DNA from: JAHIVB01 sp964574705 | Lineage (GTDB): Bacteria > Bacillota_I > Bacilli_A > Izemoplasmatales > Hujiaoplasmataceae | Length of the DNA stretch: 64,000 bases | Reading direction: 5' to 3' | Assembly: GCA_964574705.1 (NCBI GenBank) | Contig: CAZNOO010000002.1 | Span: 65,783-129,782, forward strand | Shown here: one piece after another, positions 25,488-34,911 of the stretch | How positions within the stretch are numbered: position 1 is the stretch's first letter | Layout: each line of letters opens with the position of its first letter | The notes under the pieces: model-generated | Database searches by the model: none | Told to the model about the DNA's origin: nothing | The model's input: only the letters and a program-made list of their open reading frames with translations | Translations under genes and position numbers: made by a program

Positions 25488-26657
25488 TTATCCTTTCTTA
25501 TGGGCAACAATAAGATTGACAAAAGTCATTGCGCCCTTTATTAAAGCTTCTTCATCTAAATTGAATAAGGGGTGATGAAGCGAATGAGAAGTGGCTTCAT
25601 CTTTTTTTGTTCCTAACCAAGACATGGCTCCTTGTTTATAAGCAATGTACCTAGAAAAATCTTCTGCTCCCATCGAGGGTTGTTTTAATTCGAGGAATGA
25701 ATCTTCCCCTAAGGTTTCAGAAACCACTTTATGGACAAAATCAACTTCTGAGTCTGTATTAATGGTAGGGTCGTATTCATAAATATACTCGAACTCATAA
25801 CTTCCTCCGACTCTCGAAGTAACCGCCTTCAAAACAGCCTCAATCTCATTTTTAATCCAATTTCGAAGATCATATGAGAATGTACGTACCGTACCTTCTA
25901 AATAAGCCGTTTCCGGAATGATATTATGCGTCGTCCCGCTCTCAATCTTCGCGATGGTCAACACTGCAAGATCTAAGGGGTTTTTTCTTCTTGAAACAAT
26001 GGTTTGAAGCATCGTGATAACTTCCGCAGCCATGACAATAGGATCAATTGCAAGGTGGGGGTATGCTGCATGAGCTCCTTTTCCTTTTAAAGTAATCTTT
26101 ATTGTATCTGCAGAGGCAAAAATTCCTTGTTTCTTTGAAATAACCATTCCGCTTTCAAACATCGGTGAAACATGGAATGCATAGAAGTGTTCAACGTCTA
26201 TTAATAGCCCTGATTCTACAATACCGAGTGCACCACCTGGGTTAGGTCCTTCTTCAGCCTCTTGAAAAATCAAAATAACTTTTCCATTCCAAAGTTCTTT
26301 GTGCTCCTGAAGATAAATACCTGCTGAAAGTAGCATCGCAGTGTGAGAATCATGCCCGCATGCATGCATTTTACCTGGAAATTTAGAAATATATTCAATT
26401 TCGTTTTTTTCCGTCATCGGCAAAGCATCGATGTCTGCACGAAGTCCAATTACTTTCCCTTCGCCATTTTCAATGATACCCAAAAGTGAATTCTTTCCAA
26501 CGTGTTCAATGACCTTAATCTTCTTCTTCTTTAGTTCTTCTCGAATGAAATCATGGGTATTAATGGTATCAAAACCTGTTTCGGGATGCATGTGTATCCA
26601 TCTTCTGGTTTGGATGAGGTAGTCATTCATTCCTTGGATATCTGTTAATTTTATCAT
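25488..26657 (-). CDS. M20D family amidohydrolase/peptidase
   Basis: 389 residues of the hippurate/IAA-amino-acid hydrolase type. HACGHDSHTAMLL, EEGPNPGG and HVSPMFESG carry the metal ligands, and SMGAEDFSRY near the C-terminus the last one. A dimerisation domain lies in the middle. Removes N-acyl groups from amino acids. The frame extends to 26672, but ATG at 26657 after AAAGGA is preferred. Between the SPL-like gene (11 bp) and the amidohydrolase gene (2 bp). Exact substrate not deducible. Confidence 0.9.
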   Translation of the reverse strand: MIKLTDIQGMNDYLIQTRRWIHMHPETGFDTINTHDFIREELKKKKIKVIEHVGKNSLLGIIENGEGKVIGLRADIDALPMTEKNEIEYISKFPGKMHACGHDSHTAMLLSAGIYLQEHKELWNGKVILIFQEAEEGPNPGGALGIVESGLLIDVEHFYAFHVSPMFESGMVISKKQGIFASADTIKITLKGKGAHAAYPHLAIDPIVMAAEVITMLQTIVSRRKNPLDLAVLTIAKIESGTTHNIIPETAYLEGTVRTFSYDLRNWIKNEIEAVLKAVTSRVGGSYEFEYIYEYDPTINTDSEVDFVHKVVSETLGEDSFLELKQPSMGAEDFSRYIAYKQGAMSWLGTKKDEATSHSLHHPLFNLDEEALIKGAMTFVNLIVAHKKG

Positions 26658-26668
26658 GGGCAATCCTT

Positions 26669-27457
26669 TCAAAAAATGTTATGTATTGGAATGTTGTATA
26701 TTGCACATTCCTTCTTAATCAAATTTCTCAGTTCGGTGTAATATGTTTTATTCTTCTTAATAAAGATTTCTTCCATTTTGATTGTGAGATCTGGATAATG
26801 TGAATTGATTGTTTTAAAGAAAGTTTTTCGATTCTCTTCATCACTAAGGTTCAGAGAGTCAAACATGATGTAATCAACAGAATCCTTCACTTGGTGAATG
26901 ATATCGATTGAGTTCGTAATGTAAGGAAGGATAGGTGAAACAAAGACAAAAGTCTTGACACCTGCCGAATGAAGTTTTTTCAAGGCAATAATTCTGTTTG
27001 AAGGAATGGATGAACCTGGTTCAAAGATTTTTGAATCTAGGTCAGAAAGTGAGATTGAAAATCCAATTTCGACATCCTTCATTTGCAAAAACAGGTCAGT
27101 ATCTCTCGTAACCAAATCTGACTTTGTCAAAATCGAAATTGACAAATTACTCAAAGCAATGCTTTCTAGTATTTTTCTGACTGATTCCACCTTGCCTTCG
27201 ATGGGTTGATAGGGATCAGTCATGCTGCAAAAGAAAAGCGATTTATTTCCCGTGCCTTTTGGTATAAAGGTATTTGGATACTCTTTAATATCTACATAAT
27301 GACCCCATTCTTCAGGTGAATGGTGTCTCTCAATGGTTTTTGCATAACAATAGATGCACCCGTGAGTGCATCCGATAAACGGATTGCAGGTAAAGTCATG
27401 ACTTCCAATATTGGTTTTAGTCATAAAACTTTTTGCCTGAACAATCTTATTTTGCAT
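26669..27457 (-). CDS. SPL-family radical SAM protein
   Basis: 262 residues. C30-x3-C34-x2-C37 (CTHGCIYCYA) is the radical SAM cluster motif; TCNPFIGC directly before it is typical for the spore-photoproduct-lyase-like group (COG1533). The chain is shorter than true SplB, and its substrate is unknown. An in-frame TTG at 27478 extends the frame, but ATG at 27457 has AAAGG upstream; it overlaps the end of the DUF368 gene by 11 bp. Being present in a presumably non-sporulating genome argues against a spore role. Confidence 0.85.
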   Translation of the reverse strand: MQNKIVQAKSFMTKTNIGSHDFTCNPFIGCTHGCIYCYAKTIERHHSPEEWGHYVDIKEYPNTFIPKGTGNKSLFFCSMTDPYQPIEGKVESVRKILESIALSNLSISILTKSDLVTRDTDLFLQMKDVEIGFSISLSDLDSKIFEPGSSIPSNRIIALKKLHSAGVKTFVFVSPILPYITNSIDIIHQVKDSVDYIMFDSLNLSDEENRKTFFKTINSHYPDLTIKMEEIFIKKNKTYYTELRNLIKKECAIYNIPIHNIF

Positions 27458-28376
27458 TTTGAGTAGCCTTTCCTTCAAATTTAACTAAAAGTTTTGATAT
27501 GAACAATCCAGATACCAGCGTAACAACTCCAAATAGTATACTTAAGAGATGGGTCGATACGAAATTGATGAAATTGAATATAATTGGCGTTTGATCTTCA
27601 AAAGCCAGAGCAGAACTAGGGTCTCTGATTTCAAAGAATATGACAATTATAGAAGCCAAAATAAAACCGATAATTGCATAATAGGTCTGGTTTTTATATT
27701 TTCTCAAGCTGAATTCAATCACTCTGCTGAAAACGATAATCCCGATTGCGGCTCCAATTCCAAATGGAATAATCACGTATAGGTGATATGCCAAATTTGA
27801 AAAATCAAGGATGTTTCCAACAACATTGGTAACGATTGCCGTATAGAATCCAAGGACCATTAACAGTGCAGACCCTGAAATTCCTGGAATGATCATCGTT
27901 GTAGAAGCGACCATTCCTAGAAGGACTAATAATAAGATATTCATAACGTTCATTTCGAAAGAGGAAATTCCAGCATGATTGTATTGTAACTTAAATACCA
28001 TCAAGAAAACGACCATTGCAAACGCGATTACAAACGAAACAATCGATGAAACACCGACTTTTTTGTGTGCGACTTCTTTATACAAATGCGGAATTCCGCC
28101 AATAATCAATCCAATGAAAAAACAAAGTGTAATAAAAGAGTTTTTCTCAATGAAGTACCCTAATACTTTGGCTAATGCAACTATTGAAATTGCAATTCCT
28201 AAAAACACAGGAATCAAAAATGTAATACTTTTCTTGAATTCCTTAAATACATTTCCGATGGAATGAAGAAGTTTATCGTAAATTCCCAAATAAATCGCCA
28301 AAGTACCGCCACTTACGCCGGGAATGATAAATGCAATTCCGATGATGAACCCTTTCAACAGTAATATTAAAAACAT
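27447..28376 (-). CDS. DUF368 membrane protein (PopT-like polyprenyl-phosphate translocase)
   Basis: 309 residues, about eight to nine membrane segments. GFIIGIAFIIPGVSGGTLAI at the N-terminus and STTMIIPGISGSALLMVLG in the second half are the paired PGxSG motifs of DUF368. A member of this family (PopT) was shown to recycle undecaprenyl phosphate across the membrane. In an organism with no visible wall gene, it could serve other polyprenyl-linked glycans. 13 bp after rimO, in the same operon. Confidence 0.87.
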   Translation of the reverse strand: MFLILLLKGFIIGIAFIIPGVSGGTLAIYLGIYDKLLHSIGNVFKEFKKSITFLIPVFLGIAISIVALAKVLGYFIEKNSFITLCFFIGLIIGGIPHLYKEVAHKKVGVSSIVSFVIAFAMVVFLMVFKLQYNHAGISSFEMNVMNILLLVLLGMVASTTMIIPGISGSALLMVLGFYTAIVTNVVGNILDFSNLAYHLYVIIPFGIGAAIGIIVFSRVIEFSLRKYKNQTYYAIIGFILASIIVIFFEIRDPSSALAFEDQTPIIFNFINFVSTHLLSILFGVVTLVSGLFISKLLVKFEGKATQNAK

Positions 28377-28389
28377 GGTTTTCCCTCCG

Positions 28390-29694
28390 TCAAATAATGG
28401 CGTCTCCGATTAAATCATATCCAAATGCATCGGTAATCAGAACATTGAGGTCATCACCGATTTCTAGCAATTTTTTTGATTGAAACACAATGTATCCATC
28501 AATGTCATCTGGTGCGAAAGCGAAACTTCTACCGTAATAGAACTTCGATTCCGGATCATAGGCCTCGATGATTGTATGATGAATAGAACCAATCTGGGCT
28601 TTGTTTCTTTTTCTGGCAATTTTCTTTTGAATCGCCATAATTTCATTTAAACGTTTTTCTTTGATTGTTCCAACAATCTGATCCTCATAATCATAGGCAA
28701 CGGTATCTTCTTCTCTTGAATATGCAAAAACGCCTAATCTATCAAACTCGAAATCTATGACAAAATCCTTTAATTTATTAAAATCCTCTTCTGTTTCACC
28801 TGGGAATCCAACAATCAATGTTGTTCTGAAGATAGCATTGGGAACGGTCAATTTTATTTTATGAAGCAGGTCCTTGATGAACTGCTCATCTTTTCTTCTT
28901 AACATTCTTTTCCTGACAGGTGTCGAAATGTGCTGAATCGGAATATCGAAATAAGGTGCAATCACGGGATTGTTTTTGATGACATCCAATAATTCGTCGG
29001 TAATTTCATCCGGATAAAGATATAAAATGCGGACAATCACAACCCCTTCAATTTTGGTCACTTCAGAAAGTAATTCTGGAAGGAGGCTTTTCTTCTCTGG
29101 ATTTAAATCATAGCCATATCTTGTCGTGTCTTGACTAATTAAATTGAGCTCTTTTGCACCATTTTTCACAAGAAGGCGGCATTCTTTGATGACTTCGTCA
29201 AACTCACGTGAACGAAATCTACCTCTTATAAGCGGAATGGCACAGAAAGCACATCGATTGTCGCACCCCTCGCTCAGTTTCACGTAAGGTGTCACATTGG
29301 AAGACACTAGCATTCTGGTTTCATAGCTCATGGGTTGAAATTTCAGTTCAGAAGAAGACAATACTTCAGATAGTATCAAATGTATTCTAGGATAGTCCTT
29401 AAGTGTGATGATTTTGTCAACAAACGGCATTTCTCTTTGAAGTTTCTCGCGATAGCGTTCTGCGTAGCAACCGCTCACTATAAGCTTCTTACCATATTCT
29501 TTCATCTCGAGGATGGTATCAATGGTCTCTTGTCTTGCCGATTCGATGAATCCGCAAGTATTTACTATGATGGCGTCCGCTTCTTGCGGGTCTGTGACAA
29601 TCTCGACTCCTGCACTTTTCAACACGCCTAAAATCAATTCCGAATCCACTAGATTTTTTGCACACCCAAGTGAAATCAATCCAACTCTAATCAT
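28390..29694 (-). CDS. rimO: Ribosomal protein S12 methylthiotransferase RimO
   Basis: 434 residues. MTTase N-terminal domain with C11, C47 and C76 binding one 4Fe-4S cluster, radical SAM CDNRCAFC binding the second, and a C-terminal TRAM domain (about 370-434). SLGCAKNLVDSE is the RimO rather than MiaB signature. It methylthiolates Asp of S12. ATG at 29694 has AAGGTG upstream; an upstream in-frame ATG overlaps that site and is rejected. First gene of a five-gene operon. Confidence 0.95.
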   Translation of the reverse strand: MIRVGLISLGCAKNLVDSELILGVLKSAGVEIVTDPQEADAIIVNTCGFIESARQETIDTILEMKEYGKKLIVSGCYAERYREKLQREMPFVDKIITLKDYPRIHLILSEVLSSSELKFQPMSYETRMLVSSNVTPYVKLSEGCDNRCAFCAIPLIRGRFRSREFDEVIKECRLLVKNGAKELNLISQDTTRYGYDLNPEKKSLLPELLSEVTKIEGVVIVRILYLYPDEITDELLDVIKNNPVIAPYFDIPIQHISTPVRKRMLRRKDEQFIKDLLHKIKLTVPNAIFRTTLIVGFPGETEEDFNKLKDFVIDFEFDRLGVFAYSREEDTVAYDYEDQIVGTIKEKRLNEIMAIQKKIARKRNKAQIGSIHHTIIEAYDPESKFYYGRSFAFAPDDIDGYIVFQSKKLLEIGDDLNVLITDAFGYDLIGDAII

Positions 29695-29721
29695 CTGTAC
29701 ACCTTCCATCCCATGGATACA

Positions 29722-29727
29722 ATTATA
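29722..29727 (-). promoter_or_regulatory. -10 box of the rimO operon
   Basis: TATAAT on the minus strand, 28 bp before the rimO start, with weak TTTAAT 17 bp upstream. Confidence 0.5.
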
Positions 29728-29750
29728 CTTTATTTTGGTCGATTATTAAA

Positions 29751-29775
29751 GAAAAAAGAGGATTTTCATCCTCTT
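29751..29775 (-). terminator. Terminator of the ABC exporter operon
   Basis: AAGAGGAT / ATCCTCTT stem with T6 on the minus strand; its 5' arm overlaps the stop codon of the exporter gene. Confidence 0.85.
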
Positions 29776-31666
29776 AAGTCGCAATATTCAAAAACTGTGA
29801 ATTGTAGAGATCTGCATAGACTCCGTTTTTTTCAAGCAACTCTTTATGGTTTCCTTGCTCAACGATTTGTCCGTGTTCCATAACCAGAATCGTCGAAGCT
29901 TTTTTTATCGTAGATAGACGGTGGGCAATCACAAAACTTGTTCTGCCTTCCATCATGAAATTCATTGCATTTTGGATATATGCTTCAGTTCTTGTATCTA
30001 CTGAAGATGTCGCTTCATCCAAAATCAATATCTTAGGATTGAATAAGATGGCTCTCGCAATCGTTAGAAGCTGTTTTTGTCCTTGAGAGATATTAGATGC
30101 ATCCTCTTTGAGCTCCGTATCGTACCCTTTTTCAAGAGTTTCAATGAAATGGTGAACATGTGCTTGCTTGCAAGCGGAAATGACTTCTTCAAGCGTAGCG
30201 TCTGCTTTCCCGTAAGAAACGTTTTCCCTAACGGTGCCAGCAAATAGCCAGGTATCCTGTAAAACCATTCCAAACTGTTTTCTTAGTTCTTCACGAGGCA
30301 CATCAGTGTTAACGACATCATCGATTGTAATCGATCCTTTATCAATCTCATAAAAGCGCATTAACAGATTTACTAAAGTCGTTTTTCCTGCTCCGGTAGG
30401 ACCAACAATAGCTATTTGAGTACCAGGTTCTACTTTTAAATTCAAATGTTTAATCAATTCTTTTTCAGGAGAATAGGAGAAATCAACATCTTTGATTTCA
30501 ACTCCGCCTAAAAAGTCACGATTAACAAATGTTTGCACAGCTTTGTCCATATCTTCTTCTTTAGCGTCAAGAAGTTCAAAAATTCTTTCTGCTCCTGCAA
30601 TTGTCGATTGAAACATGTTAACGATATTCGCAAGATTCAAGATAGGGTTGACGAACATTCTTTGGTAAGAAATAAATGTTGTAATATCTCCAATCAATAA
30701 CGGATTGGTCGCTCCGGCGAGAATTCCACCCACCATGACAACAGCGACATATCCAATATTGGAAATGAAATCCATAATTGGTCGGATTAATCCACTTAAA
30801 TATTGTGCAGATTTCATATCCTTCGCAAGTTCTTCGTTCATGTTTTTAAATTCAGCATAAGAGTCTTTTTCCTTACCAAAGAGCTTGACTACTTTATGAG
30901 AAGTAAAGATTTCTTCGATATATCCATTCAACTTTCCTAAGCCTTTTTGTTGGCGAATGAATTTGGATTGGCTCTTCTTTGCGATGATTGATACTGTAAA
31001 TACATAGAGCGGTAAAATGACAAGTGCAATCAAGGTCAATTTCCATGAAATATAAAACATCATTCCGAGCACTCCAAACAACATCAGAAAAGCCTGAATC
31101 ATCTGAATTAAACTCTGTTGAATTGAATTGACGACGATGTCAACATCATTTGAAAATACGCTTAAGATATCTCCTGTTTGCTTCTCGTCAAAATACTTAA
31201 TCGGTAATTTTTCAAGTTTCTCTCGGAGAATATTTCTGAAATTTTTACCGATAGAAACTGAAACGAAATTCGCAATCAGGTATGAAATTGTTTCAAGAAT
31301 GAAACGCAATATATAGAGGATAATAATAGCGATGAAGTATTTTAGAATGAGACTGCTCGCATCAGTGCCAGCCGTTCCCATAATAATTTGTTGGAGCAAG
31401 TTCATGATTTTTCTTGATAAGTCAGGAGCGTAGACAGCCATTGCCGTCATTACAACCGTAAAAGCAATCATGATAATCATTTGAGTTCTTTGTGGTTTTA
31501 GAAAGCCAACTAGTCTCTTCAATGTTCCTTTAAAGTCTTTGGCTTTTTCCGCGGGTCTCATCATATGTCCCATTGGACCGCCGCCGCCGCCTCCAGGTCT
31601 GCCTTGAGGACGTTTTATCGGAGTAGCTTGATCTTGTCTCGGCTGATTGTTCTCTTCTTTTTTCAT
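29774..31666 (-). CDS. ABC exporter half-transporter, canonical ATPase subunit
   Basis: 630 residues: a cytosolic N-terminal tail with a Gly-rich run and basic residues (1-45), six membrane segments (about 55-340) and an ABC domain. Walker A GPTGAGKTTLV, signature NISQGQKQLLTIARA and Walker B ILILDEATSSVD with catalytic Glu. SQGQ instead of SGGQ is normal for this subunit type in heterodimers such as TM288. ATG overlaps the partner gene stop by 4 bp after AGGAGG. Pairs with the next gene as drug or lipid exporter under MarR control. Confidence 0.92.
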   Translation of the reverse strand: MKKEENNQPRQDQATPIKRPQGRPGGGGGGPMGHMMRPAEKAKDFKGTLKRLVGFLKPQRTQMIIMIAFTVVMTAMAVYAPDLSRKIMNLLQQIIMGTAGTDASSLILKYFIAIIILYILRFILETISYLIANFVSVSIGKNFRNILREKLEKLPIKYFDEKQTGDILSVFSNDVDIVVNSIQQSLIQMIQAFLMLFGVLGMMFYISWKLTLIALVILPLYVFTVSIIAKKSQSKFIRQQKGLGKLNGYIEEIFTSHKVVKLFGKEKDSYAEFKNMNEELAKDMKSAQYLSGLIRPIMDFISNIGYVAVVMVGGILAGATNPLLIGDITTFISYQRMFVNPILNLANIVNMFQSTIAGAERIFELLDAKEEDMDKAVQTFVNRDFLGGVEIKDVDFSYSPEKELIKHLNLKVEPGTQIAIVGPTGAGKTTLVNLLMRFYEIDKGSITIDDVVNTDVPREELRKQFGMVLQDTWLFAGTVRENVSYGKADATLEEVISACKQAHVHHFIETLEKGYDTELKEDASNISQGQKQLLTIARAILFNPKILILDEATSSVDTRTEAYIQNAMNFMMEGRTSFVIAHRLSTIKKASTILVMEHGQIVEQGNHKELLEKNGVYADLYNSQFLNIAT

Positions 31667-33519
31667 GCAAGCTCCTCCTCTGAAAGTTGCGAGTATGCGA
31701 TTTCTTTATAGATTTCACAGTTTTTGAGCAACTCTTTATGTTTTCCAAGTCCTACAATACGTCCATCATGCAACACTATAATCTGATCGGCATCCATAAT
31801 GGTTCCGATTCTCTGCGCAACAATGAAGACTGTAGAACTCTTAGTGATTTGTTTTAGATCTTTTCTTAAATTAGAATCGGTTTTAAAATCTAGAGCAGAA
31901 AAACTGTCATCGAAGATATAGACTTTAGGTCTTCGAACTACGGCTCTTGCAATCGAAAGTCTTTGCTTTTGCCCTCCAGAGAGGTTGACACCACCTTGAT
32001 CTACAATGGCATCATATTTCAATTCCATCTCTTCGATGAAATCATCCGCTTGGGCAATCTTGGCAGCTTCAATGATTTCTTCCATTGAAGCGTCTGATTT
32101 TCCATATAGGATATTGTCCTTAATCGTTCCTGAAAATAAAGTAGCAGTTTGAGGAACAAATCCAATTAAAGATCTCAGTTTATGTAAGGTTAAGTCTTTG
32201 ATTTCAATCCCATCAATTTTAATGGATCCACAAGTAATATCAAAGAAACGTGGAATTAAGTTCACAATCGTCGATTTTCCTGAACCCGTTGATCCAATAA
32301 TCGCAACCGTTTGTCCTGGTTTCGCTTTAAAGGAAATCTGGTCTAGTACATTTTCCTCGGCGTCGCCATATTTAAAGCAAACATCCTTAAACTCGACAAC
32401 ACCTTTCATATCCAAGGAGTCATATTCAGGATTTCCCTCATCTTTGATGATAATTTCCTTATCAAGAACTTCTTCAATTCTTTTGGCTGAAACTTGAGCT
32501 CTCGGAAATACGATGAACGTCATCGTGAGCATTAATAGACTAAACATAATTTGAGTCGAATATTGGATAATAGCTGATATATTTCCTAGACTTTGATAAT
32601 CTGTAAAAGCACCATTGGAAATAATAATATATGAATAATATAGAATGGCGATAATAACAACGTTGAAAATCAAGTTGACTGCAGGATTTAAAGTAGACAT
32701 GATTTTCCCGGCGTTATAGACTGTTTTGGTCAGGTCATCATTGACGTCGTTGAATCTTGATACTTCCCTTTTCCCTTGCCCGAAAGCACGGATAACGCGT
32801 ACCCCTTTAATTCCTTCACGAGTGACAAGGGTCATCTTGTCAATTTTCTTTTGTAAGGCTTTAAACAATGGTAAGACCAGTACAAATGTAATTGCAACAA
32901 GGACAATCAAAGAAAGAACTCCAATCATCAATACATAAAGCAATTCATTGCTTGTCGTCATTTCTCGGATGTTCTTGATACTGAGCCAAATGCCTCCAAT
33001 CAGGAAGATTGGAATTCTTAAAAACATTCGTAATCCCATCAAGACAAAGTTTTGGACTTGCGAGATATCATTCGTTGATCTGGTAATCAAAGAAGACGTT
33101 CCAAAAGACTCCGCTTCTGCGGACGAAAACTCGCTCACTTTCTTGAACAAATCTCGACGAATGTCCTTTCCAGAATGACTGCCTACATGACTAGATACAT
33201 ACATGAGTGCAATCGAGGCGAGTGAAGATAGGAATGTAACTGCGAGCATGATTCCACCGTATTTCAAAATCACGGTCATATCGCTGGTTTGGATAACGGT
33301 GCAAGTGACACCTTCCGTATCACAATAGGCAGCAGGAACAGATATTGAATCTCCTGTTATTGGGTTTTCAACCAGATATTCGGCATGGATTCCTTCTCCG
33401 ATAATTTTAGCCATGTAGTCCGGTAGCAACAATTGTCCTGCAGAAGACAAAGAAACAAGGATAAACACGGCAATGACATAAAATTTGTAATTCTTTAAAT
33501 AACTAAATATTTTTTTCAT
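31663..33519 (-). CDS. ABC exporter half-transporter, degenerate-site subunit
   Basis: 618 residues: six membrane segments and an ABC domain with Walker A GSTGSGKSTIV, signature NLSGGQKQRLSIARA and Walker B VYIFDDSFSALD. The residue after the Walker B Asp is Asp, not the catalytic Glu, as in the degenerate subunits of heterodimeric exporters (TM287, LmrC, BmrC). A long insert between TM1 and TM2 (about 45-75, with two Cys) is extracytoplasmic. ATG at 33519 after GGAGAGG overlaps marR by 17 bp; upstream in-frame codons have no ribosome site. Confidence 0.92.
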   Translation of the reverse strand: MKKIFSYLKNYKFYVIAVFILVSLSSAGQLLLPDYMAKIIGEGIHAEYLVENPITGDSISVPAAYCDTEGVTCTVIQTSDMTVILKYGGIMLAVTFLSSLASIALMYVSSHVGSHSGKDIRRDLFKKVSEFSSAEAESFGTSSLITRSTNDISQVQNFVLMGLRMFLRIPIFLIGGIWLSIKNIREMTTSNELLYVLMIGVLSLIVLVAITFVLVLPLFKALQKKIDKMTLVTREGIKGVRVIRAFGQGKREVSRFNDVNDDLTKTVYNAGKIMSTLNPAVNLIFNVVIIAILYYSYIIISNGAFTDYQSLGNISAIIQYSTQIMFSLLMLTMTFIVFPRAQVSAKRIEEVLDKEIIIKDEGNPEYDSLDMKGVVEFKDVCFKYGDAEENVLDQISFKAKPGQTVAIIGSTGSGKSTIVNLIPRFFDITCGSIKIDGIEIKDLTLHKLRSLIGFVPQTATLFSGTIKDNILYGKSDASMEEIIEAAKIAQADDFIEEMELKYDAIVDQGGVNLSGGQKQRLSIARAVVRRPKVYIFDDSFSALDFKTDSNLRKDLKQITKSSTVFIVAQRIGTIMDADQIIVLHDGRIVGLGKHKELLKNCEIYKEIAYSQLSEEELA

Positions 33520-33946
33520 CTGAGAATTCCTCTCCAAAGTATTTTGTAATGTTTTGTAGCATCTTTTTTTGCAAATTTTCAATTATCTTTTGTTCCTCAG
33601 CGGTGATGACACTGGAAAGAAGGGTTTCCCATTCTTTGAATATGCTTATCGCTTCTTTAGAAATCCGTTCTCCCTCAGGCGTGATTGATACAATAAATCC
33701 TCTTTGGTCTTCAGGATCAATTTCTTTAAGGATGTATCCTTTTTCAAGTAGATTATTGATGACTCTCGTCAAATGTGATTTATGGAATGTAAAAGACAAT
33801 TTTAGTAGATTCATCTTAATACGTTTCTCTTCATTGATTTTAATGAGATACGGACCTTCTGGAAAATTAAGATCAATGCCTTTCATCTTCTCTTCAAAAA
33901 AACGATGTCGATATTTGTTAATCAAATGTTCATAATGATTATTCAT
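33503..33946 (-). CDS. MarR family transcriptional regulator
   Basis: 147 residues. Winged helix-turn-helix: LLKLSFTFHKSHLTRVINNLLEKG is the recognition region, KEIDPEDQRGFIVSITPEG the wing with the DxR motif. Upstream frame is open to 34003, but ATG at 33946 has AAAGGAGG. It heads the exporter operon and very likely represses it from the inverted repeat over the -35 box. Ligand unknown; the exported compound is the usual inducer in such systems. Confidence 0.92.
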   Translation of the reverse strand: MNNHYEHLINKYRHRFFEEKMKGIDLNFPEGPYLIKINEEKRIKMNLLKLSFTFHKSHLTRVINNLLEKGYILKEIDPEDQRGFIVSITPEGERISKEAISIFKEWETLLSSVITAEEQKIIENLQKKMLQNITKYFGEEFSDEKNI

Positions 33947-33974
33947 AAGTTCCTCCTTTAACATTCTGAATACA

Positions 33975-34010
33975 AGTATATAGCAATTTAGTTGCGTTGT
34001 CAACTAAATT
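33975..34010 (-). promoter_or_regulatory. marR-exporter promoter with 26-bp inverted-repeat operator
   Basis: -35 TTGACA (33998-34003), 17 bp, -10 TATACT (33975-33980). A perfect repeat AATTTAGTTG-N6-CAACTAAATT occupies 33985-34010 and buries the -35 box. Predicted MarR autorepression site. Confidence 0.82.
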
Positions 34011-34013
34011 GTT

Positions 34014-34044
34014 CTAAAAAAGAAACCCGTGAATTTCACGGGTT
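34014..34044 (-). terminator. Terminator of degV
   Basis: AACCCGTGA / TCACGGGTT stem followed by TTCTTTTTT on the minus strand. Confidence 0.88.
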
Positions 34045-34045
34045 A

Positions 34046-34894
34046 TTAGTTTTCTAAATAGAGAATTCCAATGGTTCCTTTTCCGCAATGGCTGGATATG
34101 ACACAGCCAGCATTTGTTTCAAAAAGATTGAGAAATTGAAATCTGGATTCGATTTGTTCCTTGGTGTATGGAACGACTAAATCTGCAAATGAATGCGTAA
34201 TCATGCAAAATTCCATGTCAAGATTATCCTTCATGCGCTCCAAGTCAGAAATCATTAAATCAATTCCGTGCCTAACATTTCCTCTTGCTTTCTTTCCCAC
34301 GGCCATTGACCCTTCTACTACTTTGATGATAGGTTTGATTTTCAACATTGTGCCCATAAAGTTTGAGAGTGCATTCAATCTGCCTCCCTTATACAAATAC
34401 TCGAGCGTGTCAATCACAAATTGACTGCGAACCTTCGGAACGAGCGTGGTTAGTTTTTCAGCAATTTTTTTTGCGCTCATACCTTTTTCTCTAAAAGACG
34501 TGGCTTTTAAAACTAAAAGTCCAGATCCGCTTGATAAATTCATCGAATCCACCAAAAAGATGTCATCTGATTCTAAACTTTGTTTCGCAAGGGTTGCGCT
34601 TTGAAAAGTGGCGGAAAATTTGGACCCAATTCCAACGTAGACAATTTGCAAGCCTTGTTTAAGATAGGTTTCAAACATCTCGATAAAATTACCAGGAGAA
34701 GCTGCAGCTGTCTTCGGAAGGATCTTCTTTGCTTCAACTTCTTCGTACATTTTGGTCGTATTCAAATCAACTCCATCAAAATACGTGTCGCTGCCAATTG
34801 AAACAAAAAGAGGAACAATTCCGATATCGTACTTTTCAATCAGTTCTTTTGACAAATCACATGTGCTATCTGATATTATTTTCACTTGTTTCAA
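34046..34894 (-). CDS. DegV family fatty acid-binding protein
   Basis: 282 residues. N-terminal KIISDSTCDLS and the TAAASPG loop are the DegV signatures; the fold binds one fatty acid for phosphorylation by FakA (FakB role), which is family knowledge. No FakA gene is in the window. The frame extends to GTG at 34903, but that codon is part of the AGGGTGA ribosome site, so TTG at 34894 is the better start. Own promoter and terminator. May connect to the acyl-ACP thioesterase at 0.6-1.4 kb. Confidence 0.9.
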   Translation of the reverse strand: MKQVKIISDSTCDLSKELIEKYDIGIVPLFVSIGSDTYFDGVDLNTTKMYEEVEAKKILPKTAAASPGNFIEMFETYLKQGLQIVYVGIGSKFSATFQSATLAKQSLESDDIFLVDSMNLSSGSGLLVLKATSFREKGMSAKKIAEKLTTLVPKVRSQFVIDTLEYLYKGGRLNALSNFMGTMLKIKPIIKVVEGSMAVGKKARGNVRHGIDLMISDLERMKDNLDMEFCMITHSFADLVVPYTKEQIESRFQFLNLFETNAGCVISSHCGKGTIGILYLEN

Positions 34895-34911
34895 TTTAAT
34901 CACCCTGTATG

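Noticed and set aside
26669..27457. Spore photoproduct lyase
   Set aside because: Shorter than SplB, lies in a metabolic operon, and no sporulation genes are seen; only the superfamily is supported.
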